Below, in pieces: positions 1 through 6,394 of a DNA stretch of 9,724 nt. Below the pieces are notes generated by a model, which saw nothing but the letters and a program-made list of their open reading frames with translations, was not told the DNA's origin and searched no databases. Position 1 is the stretch's first letter; each line of letters starts with the position of its first letter. This DNA comes from CADEED01 sp043747835. Lineage in GTDB: Bacteria; Pseudomonadota; Gammaproteobacteria; Steroidobacterales; Steroidobacteraceae. The DNA lies in assembly GCA_043747835.1 (NCBI GenBank), contig JAYTOK010000057.1, positions 1-9,724 on the forward strand. The letters run 5' to 3'. The position numbers and the translations under genes are program-made.

Positions 1-136
1 CGAGCTTGAACTCCCGAGTAAATGTTCGCCTTCCCATATGAAACCTCCGAGATCATCATCACACCTAAACTCGGTGTCAGGAAGATCGGGGGAATTCCAA
101 TTCGATGGGAAGAGCGATCCGCACAGAGCACGCTAA
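1..136 (+). other. Left edge: possible out-of-frame upstream part of the RHS gene
   Basis: The reading frame beginning at base 2 has no stop from the window edge until TAA at 134-136. The frame of the downstream RHS gene is closed here by TGA at 39-41 and TAA at 66-68. At 92-106 the open frame reads E-F-Q-F-D, and the RHS frame picks up at 102 with S-M-G-R-A. Joined, these give the F/Y-D-S-x-G-R-A shape expected in a YD repeat. The rest of this short translation is serine- and proline-rich and is not convincingly RHS-like, so the stretch may instead be the tail of another gene or non-coding. No convincing promoter was seen. Confidence 0.25.
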
Positions 137-3100
137 CGCGACTGAGTGGCATGAAATCAGCTACGGGGCGACTAGTAGCACCGTGTCGGACTCGGCGGGT
201 CTCCAGACTATCTTCAATTTTGGAGGAATGGCTTACGAGCCCCGTCGAATTTCGAGCATTTCGCGCGCAGGGCAAACCACTTCTTACATGTTTGAGTTCG
301 GGTCGCAACGCAGGATTTCGCAAGAGACGGATGCGCGAGGCATCGTCAAGAAATTCATCTACAGCAACGATCACTTGGTTTCGATGACGGAGGCTTTCGG
401 CACCGCGAAAGCTCGCACTACGTCCTATGCATATCGTTCAAACTACGAAGACCTTCTTACACTGACTACTGAGAGTGGGCGGGCCACGTCGTTCTCGTAC
501 CACCCAACTTCCGGCAACCTGCAAGCCAAAACTGTAACGGACACGACCGTCACGCCAAGTGTCGCGCGTACTTGGACCTACACGCACAATACGTTTGGGC
601 AAGTGCTGACTGAAGACGGTCCGCGTACGGACGTCACTGACGTGACGACCTGGACCTACTACACTTGCACCGTCGGCTTCCAATGCGGTCAGGTGAATAC
701 AATCACCAACGCACTGGGTCACGTGACGACCTTCAACTCGTACGATGCTCATGCCCAGCCAACACAGATCACGGATGCCAACGGCCTCCTGACGAGCCTG
801 AGCTACGACACGCGTCAGCGCCTCACGCACCGCTGCGTTGGCGGCTCGCTGCCTTCGTGCGCAGGCGGAGAGCTCATGACTTTGGCCTATTGGCCGACCG
901 GGCTGATCAAAAAAGTCACAAGCCCCGATGGCAGCTTTTTTGAATATTTTTACGACAACGCGCACCGGCTTACCGAGATCAGGGACGGCGCGCTCAATCG
1001 CATCGTTTACACGCTGGATGCCGCCGGCAATCGCACGGCGCAGAATACCTACGACCCGAGCTCGAACCTCAAGCGCACCCACACGCAGGTCTTCAACTCG
1101 CTGAACCAGCTTTGGAAGGATGTGAACGCGGCCGGCACAGCGGCGGTCACGACGACCTTCGGCTACGACAACAACGGCAATCAGACGACGACGAACGCGC
1201 CGCTGTCGCGCAACAGCACGAATGCATACGACGAGCTGAATCGCATCAACCAGATCGTGGACCCGAATAGCGGCGTCACTGCGTTCGCCTACGACGCGAA
1301 CGACAACCTGACTTCTGTCACCGATCCACGGTCGCTCGTGACTAGCTACACGTACACGGGCTTCGGCGATCTCAAGACGCAGGTCTCGCCGGATACCGGC
1401 ACGACGACGAATACGTACGACTCTGGCGGCAAACTCAAGACGTCGACCGACGCGCGCAGCGCGGTCACGACTTACACGTATGACGCGATGAATCGCGTGA
1501 AGACGGCGGCGTTCAAGATCGGTGCGACGACGGATCAGACGATCACGTACACGTATGACATCGGCACCAACCAGAAGGGCAGGCTGACCGGTGCGAGCGA
1601 CGCCAATCATGGGCTTGCCTGGACCTATGACTCGCGCGGTCGTGTCGTCGGCCGAGGTCAGTCGCTTACGGGAGTAACGCCTACGCTGTCGCTCGGCTAT
1701 GGCTACAACGCCTTCGGGCAGCTGGCCTCGATGGTGATGCCGTCGGGGAAGATGGTCGCGTTCGGCTATAACAGCAACAATCAGGTGACGAGCATTACGC
1801 TTAATGGCTCGCCCAACGTCACGATTCTGAGCGGCGTTACCTACGATCCGTTCGGCCCCATTAAGGGCTGGACCTGGGGCAACGGGAGCGCCACCACGTC
1901 GCGATCATTCGACACCGATGGCAAGCTTTCCGGCATCAATAACACTTCGCCCGTCGGCAATCGCACTTTCGGGTTCGACGATGCATTTCGGATCACGAGT
2001 ACCACGGACAGTGCGAGTGGGGGGCCTGCCTGGACGCTAGGCTATGACCTCTTGGATCGCCTGAACTCGGCCACCAAGATCGGCACGACGATCGGGTACA
2101 CCTACGATTCCAACGGCAACCGTCTGACTCAGACCGGAACCACAGCAAGCACGTCTGCCGTGAGCCCCACGTCGAACAGACTTTCCTCGGTCGCGGGCGG
2201 GTTGGTGCGCTCTTACAACTACGACAATGCCGGCAACTTGCTCGGCTCTGGTGTCACTACGCACACCTATTACAACTCCGGGCGTATGAAAACGGGAAAG
2301 TTAGGTGCTGCCGCAGTCACCAACTACGTCTATAACGCGCTCGGCCAGCGCATCAAAAAGTCGGGCGGCGCGATCTTGACCCCTACCTACTTCATGCACG
2401 ACGAGGCAGGGCATCTGGTGGGCGAGTACACCATCAGCGGAAGCGCCGTGACAGTACTGCAGGAGACGGTGTGGTTGGGAGATATCCCGGTGGCGACTCT
2501 TCGTCCTGTCTCTGGAGTCACTACGGTGTTCTACGTGCACACCGATCAACTCAATACGCCGAGGAAAGTGACGAACACTGCAAATGTGTTGCGGTGGAAG
2601 TGGGACCCCACGCCGTTCGGAGAAGGAATACCGGCCGAACCCGCGGGAGCGTTCAAATACAACCTGCGGTTTCCGGGGCAGTACTTCGATGTGGAATCGA
2701 ACCTGAACTACAACTATTTCAGGGACTACGATCCGACAATCGGGCGGTACACTGAAAGCGATCCGATTGGAATCAAAGCTGGAGTCAACACGTACGCGTA
2801 TGTCCGCCTTAAGCCTCAGTCAAAAAGCGATCCCCGGGGACTCTGTGATGACTGCGAGCCAGATAGAGCTCATTTCCGATACAAGTCAGACGCTGCAAAG
2901 GCGATGTTGAGGCAGTTCAATCCAAGGTCGATCGTTGAAGACATTGAGTATTGTGGCAATCTCTGTCGAGACAGAAAGTCGCGCAAATACTTCGCTATGC
3001 AAGAGAGTCGCGGAACTCCGGCTGGCTGCCAGATAATGGCGGCGCAGTCCTGTCCTTCTTGTTCAGTTCGGGTTGGCATGTGGCACACTCATGGCGCATA

Positions 3101-3284
3101 TCATGATGACAACCACGACGGCATAGATGATTTCAATGCTGACCATTTCTCCACGGGGCCATTTGCGGATACCTACACGTCTAACAACCTTGGCATCGAT
3201 TCCTACCTAGGCACTCCTGGCGGCAGGTTTCTATTTCATGGACGAAATACCGGCGATTCCGAGATTGATTTGGGGAGCCTATAG
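105..3284 (+). CDS. RHS/YD-repeat polymorphic toxin protein with DUF4329-like C-terminus (probably 5'-truncated)
   Basis: The readable frame encodes 1059 residues. YD repeats (Y-D-x-x-G/N-x patterns) run from about residue 50 to 800. A VHTDQLNTP segment follows at 811-819, then the RHS-associated core at about 854-900 (LRFPGQYFD, NYFRDYDP, GRYTESDPIG), which is very typical of the family. Residues 904-913 (PQSKSDPRGL) match the PxxxxDPxGL junction that precedes the variable toxic tip in RHS proteins. In this family the repeats form a shell enclosing the C-terminal effector, used in competition between cells. ATG 105 is the first possible start after an in-frame TAA at 66-68. However, the protein begins inside repeat sequence with no signal peptide or N-terminal domain, and relatives are usually several hundred residues longer. 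The true N-terminus is therefore probably lost or out of frame upstream. The stop is TAG. The gene lies 2 bases from the next gene, a candidate immunity gene. Base composition is lower in G+C than in the housekeeping genes to the right. Family assignment is firm; the intact state of the gene is doubtful. Confidence 0.9.
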   Translation: MGRAIRTEHANATEWHEISYGATSSTVSDSAGLQTIFNFGGMAYEPRRISSISRAGQTTSYMFEFGSQRRISQETDARGIVKKFIYSNDHLVSMTEAFGTAKARTTSYAYRSNYEDLLTLTTESGRATSFSYHPTSGNLQAKTVTDTTVTPSVARTWTYTHNTFGQVLTEDGPRTDVTDVTTWTYYTCTVGFQCGQVNTITNALGHVTTFNSYDAHAQPTQITDANGLLTSLSYDTRQRLTHRCVGGSLPSCAGGELMTLAYWPTGLIKKVTSPDGSFFEYFYDNAHRLTEIRDGALNRIVYTLDAAGNRTAQNTYDPSSNLKRTHTQVFNSLNQLWKDVNAAGTAAVTTTFGYDNNGNQTTTNAPLSRNSTNAYDELNRINQIVDPNSGVTAFAYDANDNLTSVTDPRSLVTSYTYTGFGDLKTQVSPDTGTTTNTYDSGGKLKTSTDARSAVTTYTYDAMNRVKTAAFKIGATTDQTITYTYDIGTNQKGRLTGASDANHGLAWTYDSRGRVVGRGQSLTGVTPTLSLGYGYNAFGQLASMVMPSGKMVAFGYNSNNQVTSITLNGSPNVTILSGVTYDPFGPIKGWTWGNGSATTSRSFDTDGKLSGINNTSPVGNRTFGFDDAFRITSTTDSASGGPAWTLGYDLLDRLNSATKIGTTIGYTYDSNGNRLTQTGTTASTSAVSPTSNRLSSVAGGLVRSYNYDNAGNLLGSGVTTHTYYNSGRMKTGKLGAAAVTNYVYNALGQRIKKSGGAILTPTYFMHDEAGHLVGEYTISGSAVTVLQETVWLGDIPVATLRPVSGVTTVFYVHTDQLNTPRKVTNTANVLRWKWDPTPFGEGIPAEPAGAFKYNLRFPGQYFDVESNLNYNYFRDYDPTIGRYTESDPIGIKAGVNTYAYVRLKPQSKSDPRGLCDDCEPDRAHFRYKSDAAKAMLRQFNPRSIVEDIEYCGNLCRDRKSRKYFAMQESRGTPAGCQIMAAQSCPSCSVRVGMWHTHGAYHDDNHDGIDDFNADHFSTGPFADTYTSNNLGIDSYLGTPGGRFLFHGRNTGDSEIDLGSL
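2835..3281 (+). other. Variable C-terminal domain of the RHS protein: DUF4329-like, possible JAMM-type metallohydrolase
   Basis: Residues 911-1059 follow the DPxGL junction. The order S-D-A-A-K-A, N-P-R-S-I, E-Y-C-G, W-H-T-H-G-A-Y, D-H-F-S, Y-L-G-T-P-G-G-R-F resembles my recollection of DUF4329 domains found at RHS protein tips. The layout E948 (in EYCG), H994-x-H996 and S1016 recalls the glutamate and HxH...SxxD pattern of JAMM/JAB metallopeptidases. The expected SxxD aspartate is not at S+3, where a proline lies; the nearest is D1022, so the site may be altered. Seven cysteines occur in 148 residues (914, 917, 950, 954, 975, 983, 986), including CxxC pairs at 914-917 and 983-986, which could bind zinc or form disulfides. 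Activity and target are not shown by the sequence. The DUF4329 call is recognition from memory; the JAMM idea is inference. Confidence 0.6.
3272..3277 (+). promoter_or_regulatory. Shine-Dalgarno site of the putative immunity gene
   Basis: GGGGAG lies nine bases before the ATG at 3287, inside the end of the RHS coding sequence. It is the clearest ribosome-binding site in the window and supports the start of the small gene. The partner therefore need not depend solely on readthrough coupling from the RHS gene. Confidence 0.65.
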
Positions 3285-3286
3285 TT

Positions 3287-3658
3287 ATGAAACTTTTTCT
3301 GGCTTTACCGGCGACGGTTCTTTGTATGGTTTGCAGCGCTGCGGTAGCAGAAACTCTGCCAATTGAGCAACGAGCCTTTGCAATCGAGCTGGCCATTCGA
3401 CAAGGGGACCTTGCTATTGGGTTTCCGGATGGTCGGCCGGAAAGCCTTGAGTTGCTTCGAGTTGACTATGTCGTCGAGCCGCTGAAGAACGATCGATTCG
3501 ATGGAATTCTTCTGCCTCCGGATGTTCTCAGGCAGTTGAAGGGCAAGACCTTTTGGGTATTGCACTATCGGGCCTATCCAATCGCATTCGGCGGCGGATA
3601 CTCGGTATTTCTAGATGGCCTCACAGGAGAAAAGATTCACGTCTCACGAAGCAAGTGA
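3287..3658 (+). CDS. Small secreted protein, candidate immunity protein for the RHS toxin
   Basis: I do not recognise a family for this 123-residue protein. Residues 1-21 look like a Sec signal peptide: K2, a hydrophobic stretch at about 3-20, and a likely A-V-A cleavage site before E22. The two cysteines (13 and 16) lie within the hydrophobic stretch and do not form a convincing lipobox, so a soluble periplasmic mature protein of about 100 residues without cysteine is expected. The end (YSVFLDGLTGEKIHVSRSK) looks like a beta hairpin, vaguely similar to the end of PepSY-type domains, but too weakly to name. The ATG is two bases after the RHS stop and has a good Shine-Dalgarno site. Position directly after a variable RHS tip is the usual place of the immunity gene, so protection against that tip in the periplasm is the best inference. 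The stop is TGA. A housekeeping role or a displaced fragment cannot be excluded. Confidence 0.75.
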   Translation: MKLFLALPATVLCMVCSAAVAETLPIEQRAFAIELAIRQGDLAIGFPDGRPESLELLRVDYVVEPLKNDRFDGILLPPDVLRQLKGKTFWVLHYRAYPIAFGGGYSVFLDGLTGEKIHVSRSK

Positions 3659-3719
3659 CACACCATTTGCAGCCTTTGTGTTGACGACTTTCGACTGGCG
3701 TTTTCCCGGCTGTGAAGGC

Positions 3720-3746
3720 AAATGAAAAGGTCCGCTCTAGCGGACC
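3720..3746 (-). terminator. Intrinsic terminator of the prfA operon
   Basis: Read on the minus strand, a perfect inverted repeat (GGTCCGC, loop TAGA, GCGGACC; extendable to 8 bp with a smaller loop, 3729-3746) is followed by TTTTCATTT (3728-3720). The hairpin overlaps the last codons and the TAG stop of the RDD-SpoIIM gene at 3737. On the plus strand no T-run follows the hairpin, so it is oriented to end the minus-strand operon. I saw no matching terminator for the plus-strand RHS/immunity pair in the 78-base gap. Confidence 0.85.
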
Positions 3747-5257
3747 GCAGGCCAGAGAACGTTTGACTGAGGTAGTTTGCGACTGCGCCCGAACAGATAC
3801 CCGCGCAGGAACGAGATCATAAACAGCCAGTAACCCACGCCGACCGTCACGCGCGCCCAGCGCGGCACTTCCGGATCCGGCGAGATGTACCCCTCGATGA
3901 ACCCGCAGATGAACAACAGCAGCGTCACCGCCGCCAGCACGCGAGTGCCATCCCGCGCCGCGTAACGAAACGCCTCCGCTCGCGTGCGCTTGCCCGGCCG
4001 GATCAATGCTTCGCCGATGTACGCGCCGGCGCCGCCCGCAATGCAGATGCACGACAGCTCCACGCAGCCGTGCGCGATCACGAAGTCGAACAACCGTCCC
4101 GCGAGATCGTGTTGCGCGGTGAACGCGAACATCGCGCCCAACTGAACGCCATTGAGACCGATCATGTAGAACGTGCCGATTCCAAACAGGATCCCGAGAC
4201 AGAACACGAAGAACGACACGACGATGTTGTTCGTGAGGATGTCGACGGACAACAACGCGGACGGCATGACGTTCAGCAATCCGTCGGTCCACAACTCGCC
4301 GCGCTCGACGGTCCCGATCAACTGCGGGCCCGCGAACATCGCGATGAGGTCGGGGTAGGCATAGATCAGCCAGAAGCCGGCGGCGCCCGAGATGATGAAC
4401 AACAACGTTACGGCAAATATGTGCACGCGCATCGCGCGCAGCGCCGCGGGAATCCGGTCGCGCATGAGACCCAGCAGTTCTTCGCTGACGCGATTCGCGG
4501 GGCGATGGACGACGTCGTGCAAATCCGAGTAGACAGACTCGAGATGCTCGGCGGTGCGTTCGGCGCCGGGGTCGCGCGCGAGCCGCGCGGCGCCGAGTTC
4601 GCGCGCCGCCGATCGATAGTCGTCGACTACGCCAAGCGCATCCGCGACCTCGCTGCCATGCCGCTGACTCAGGTGTCGCGCGCGTTCGTGCGCGGCATGC
4701 CAGGGGGCGTGTTTGGCGGGCTCGCCGCGGTCGAGATCCAGTTTCTCGAGGAACGGCGCGCGCTCGACCGCGAGCACGGTTCCCGCCGCGAGATCGCCGA
4801 GCCGGACGTGGCGCTTGCCGAACATCACGAACAAAAGGCCCACGACATAGAACGTCGGCAGCGAGTCGATCATTCGCATCACGTTGCGGATGATCAGCGA
4901 GCCGACGGCCGGCGTGAGGCCCTCGGGCGTGACGACGCGCACGCCGATCATGCGCTTGCCGGGCGTGCGCCCGCCCATGACGGGCTCGAGCACCAGGTGG
5001 TAGAGGAAGTAGATAGCCGAGGCCGGCATCCAGCCCGCGAGGATCCACAGCGTCTCGTCGTCCGGCTTGTACGAGAACGAGAGGTTGCCGAGCAGGAACA
5101 ACGACGCGAGCAGCAGATAGACCAGCGCGAGGCCGGTGCGGATCCCGAAGTCGATGACGAACGCGATGGAGCGTGCGCCGGGACCCGCGAGCACGACGCG
5201 CGCGTCGACGCCGGTCGCGCTCGGCACCGCGATGAACGGCGGTGCCGAGAGATCCAT
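3737..5257 (-). CDS. RDD domain - SpoIIM (DUF95) fusion membrane protein
   Basis: This 506-residue protein appears to fuse two families usually encoded by separate genes. Residues about 20-170 are an RDD domain: R29 and D36 in the first helix (RSIAFVID), GGRTPGKRMIGVRVV at 95-109, R124 and D131, and RLGDLAAGT at 152-160, with membrane segments at about 30-60, 72-90 and 133-146. A charged soluble linker (about 171-275) matches the N-terminal helical part of SpoIIM-type proteins. Residues about 278-490 hold the SpoIIM/DUF95 membrane region: segments near 280-300, 345-366 and 440-456, HGCVELSCICIAGGAG at 396-411, and GFIEGYISP at 452-460. SpoIIM in sporulators helps forespore engulfment. In non-sporulating proteobacteria its homologues are of unknown envelope function and often sit beside RDD genes. 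The start ATG overlaps the prfA TGA by one base (TGATG), indicating translational coupling. The stop is TAG, inside the terminator hairpin. Domain calls are confident; the function is unknown. Confidence 0.9.
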   Translation of the reverse strand: MDLSAPPFIAVPSATGVDARVVLAGPGARSIAFVIDFGIRTGLALVYLLLASLFLLGNLSFSYKPDDETLWILAGWMPASAIYFLYHLVLEPVMGGRTPGKRMIGVRVVTPEGLTPAVGSLIIRNVMRMIDSLPTFYVVGLLFVMFGKRHVRLGDLAAGTVLAVERAPFLEKLDLDRGEPAKHAPWHAAHERARHLSQRHGSEVADALGVVDDYRSAARELGAARLARDPGAERTAEHLESVYSDLHDVVHRPANRVSEELLGLMRDRIPAALRAMRVHIFAVTLLFIISGAAGFWLIYAYPDLIAMFAGPQLIGTVERGELWTDGLLNVMPSALLSVDILTNNIVVSFFVFCLGILFGIGTFYMIGLNGVQLGAMFAFTAQHDLAGRLFDFVIAHGCVELSCICIAGGAGAYIGEALIRPGKRTRAEAFRYAARDGTRVLAAVTLLLFICGFIEGYISPDPEVPRWARVTVGVGYWLFMISFLRGYLFGRSRKLPQSNVLWPAVR

Positions 5258-6360
5258 CAGGCCGCGCCTCGCTGTTCTTCCTCCGCGAGCTGCTCCGCCT
5301 GGTGCTCGTGCTGGAGCGCATCGAGCAACTCATCGAGCTTGCCCTGCATGACGTCGGCGAGCTTGTAGAGCGTCAGGTTGATGCGGTGATCGGTCACGCG
5401 AGCCTGCGGGAAGTTATAGGTCCGGATGCGCTCGGAGCGGTCGCCTGTGCCGACCTGCAGCTTGCGGTCGCGCGCGATGTCGCTCTCGCGTTTCTCCGTC
5501 TCCGCGGCAATGAGCTTCGCCTTCATCAACGCCATCGCGCGCGAGCGGTTCTTGTGCTGCGAACGTTCGTCCTGGCACTCGACGACGATGCCGGTGGGGA
5601 TGTGCGTGATGCGGATCGCGGATTCGGTCTTGTTGACATGCTGGCCGCCGGCGCCCGACGCGCGGTACGTGTCGACGCGCAGCTCCGCGGGATTCAGATC
5701 CGTCACCTCGACCTCATCGGGTTCCGCGAGGATCGCGACAGTGACCGCGGAGGTGTGGATGCGGCCTTGCGCTTCGGTCGCGGGAACCCGCTGCACGCGA
5801 TGCACGCCGGATTCGAACTTGAAGCGCGCGAACGGTCCGCTGCCGGCGATCCGGCTGATGACTTCGCGATAGCCGCCGTGCTCGCCGAGGCTCTCCGACA
5901 TGATTTCGACGGTGAAGCCGCGGGTTTCCGCGTAGCGCGAGTACATGCGGAACAGGTCGCCCGCGAAGATCGCGGCCTCGTCGCCGCCCGTGCCGGCGCG
6001 CACTTCGAGGTAAATGTTCTTCTCGTCGCGCGGGTCGCGCGGGATGAGCATCATCTTGAGCGCGTCTTCGGCGGCCTCGACTTCGGGCCCGAGCCGCGTG
6101 ACTTCCTCGGCGCCCATCTCGCGCATGCCGGCATCGCTGTCGCCCTGCATCTCGCGCGCGGACGCGAGCTCGCGTTCGAGCGCACAGAAAGCGCCGAATT
6201 TCTCGGCGACCGGGTTGAGGCGGGCGTACTCCATCGACAAATCGCGGAACTCGCGTTGCCGGCTTATGACGGCGGGATCCGCCAGGGAGCGGCCGATTTC
6301 CTCGAAGCGATCGACCATTTTTTCGAGTCGTAAGCGAATGCTGTCTTTCACGCGAACCAT
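5257..6360 (-). CDS. prfA: Peptide chain release factor 1
   Basis: RF1 recognises UAA and UAG in the ribosomal A site and triggers release of the finished protein. The 367-residue product has the expected length (E. coli 360). GTGGDEAA occurs at 123-130 and the PxT codon-recognition tripeptide (PAT) at 193-195, which separates RF1 from RF2 (SPF). The catalytic GGQ is at 238-240 within SGAGGQHVNKTESA, whose glutamine is the usual PrmC methylation site. The N-terminus matches E. coli RF1 from either ATG 6360 (MVRVKDSIR) or the GTG three codons later (VKDSIR), which lines up exactly with E. coli MKPSI. Neither has a clear Shine-Dalgarno sequence. The frame stays open far upstream, but that part lies antisense to the TPR gene and is not conserved RF1 sequence. 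The stop is TGA, overlapping the next gene by one base. prmC does not follow and hemA does not precede, unlike the common gammaproteobacterial hemA-prfA-prmC order. Confidence 0.97.
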   Translation of the reverse strand: MVRVKDSIRLRLEKMVDRFEEIGRSLADPAVISRQREFRDLSMEYARLNPVAEKFGAFCALERELASAREMQGDSDAGMREMGAEEVTRLGPEVEAAEDALKMMLIPRDPRDEKNIYLEVRAGTGGDEAAIFAGDLFRMYSRYAETRGFTVEIMSESLGEHGGYREVISRIAGSGPFARFKFESGVHRVQRVPATEAQGRIHTSAVTVAILAEPDEVEVTDLNPAELRVDTYRASGAGGQHVNKTESAIRITHIPTGIVVECQDERSQHKNRSRAMALMKAKLIAAETEKRESDIARDRKLQVGTGDRSERIRTYNFPQARVTDHRINLTLYKLADVMQGKLDELLDALQHEHQAEQLAEEEQRGAA

Positions 6361-6387
6361 TGTAAGGGGCAGAGGTCGGGATATAGT
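6360..6387 (+). promoter_or_regulatory. Predicted sigma-70-type promoter for the TPR-lolB-ispE run, possibly giving a leaderless mRNA
   Basis: TTGTAA at 6360-6365 and TATAGT at 6382-6387 are 16 bases apart (4/6 and 5/6 matches to the -35 and -10 consensus). Transcription would be expected to start near 6393-6395, and the TPR start codon is at 6395-6397 with no Shine-Dalgarno sequence before it. The -35 box touches the prfA start codon. On the minus strand the same AT-rich spot offers only a weaker -10 (TATATC) for prfA. Pattern-based prediction only. Confidence 0.5.
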
Positions 6388-6394
6388 GCTTCCC

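Noticed and set aside
438..1610. 390-residue minus-strand open frame antisense to the RHS gene
   Set aside because: It is arginine- and valine-rich with no recognisable motif and mirrors the repetitive YD codons; the plus strand is clearly coding.
3659..3719. Possible plus-strand terminator after the immunity gene
   Set aside because: Only short direct repeats (CGACT) and a TTTT tract without a convincing stem were seen.
3621..5333. 570-residue minus-strand open frame in another phase over the same region
   Set aside because: It is arginine-rich low-complexity translation of the RDD-SpoIIM gene in the wrong frame.
4070..5368. 432-residue plus-strand open frame opposite the RDD-SpoIIM gene
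   Set aside because: Composition is R/E/D/H-rich with no domain. The minus strand holds a motif-bearing membrane protein; this is a high-GC antisense shadow.
5242..6333. 363-residue plus-strand open frame opposite prfA
   Set aside because: It is antisense to a well-conserved RF1 gene, with no motifs.
6014..6394. N-terminal extension of the TPR protein
   Set aside because: It would overlap prfA antisense. The signal peptide beginning at 6395 gives a natural start.
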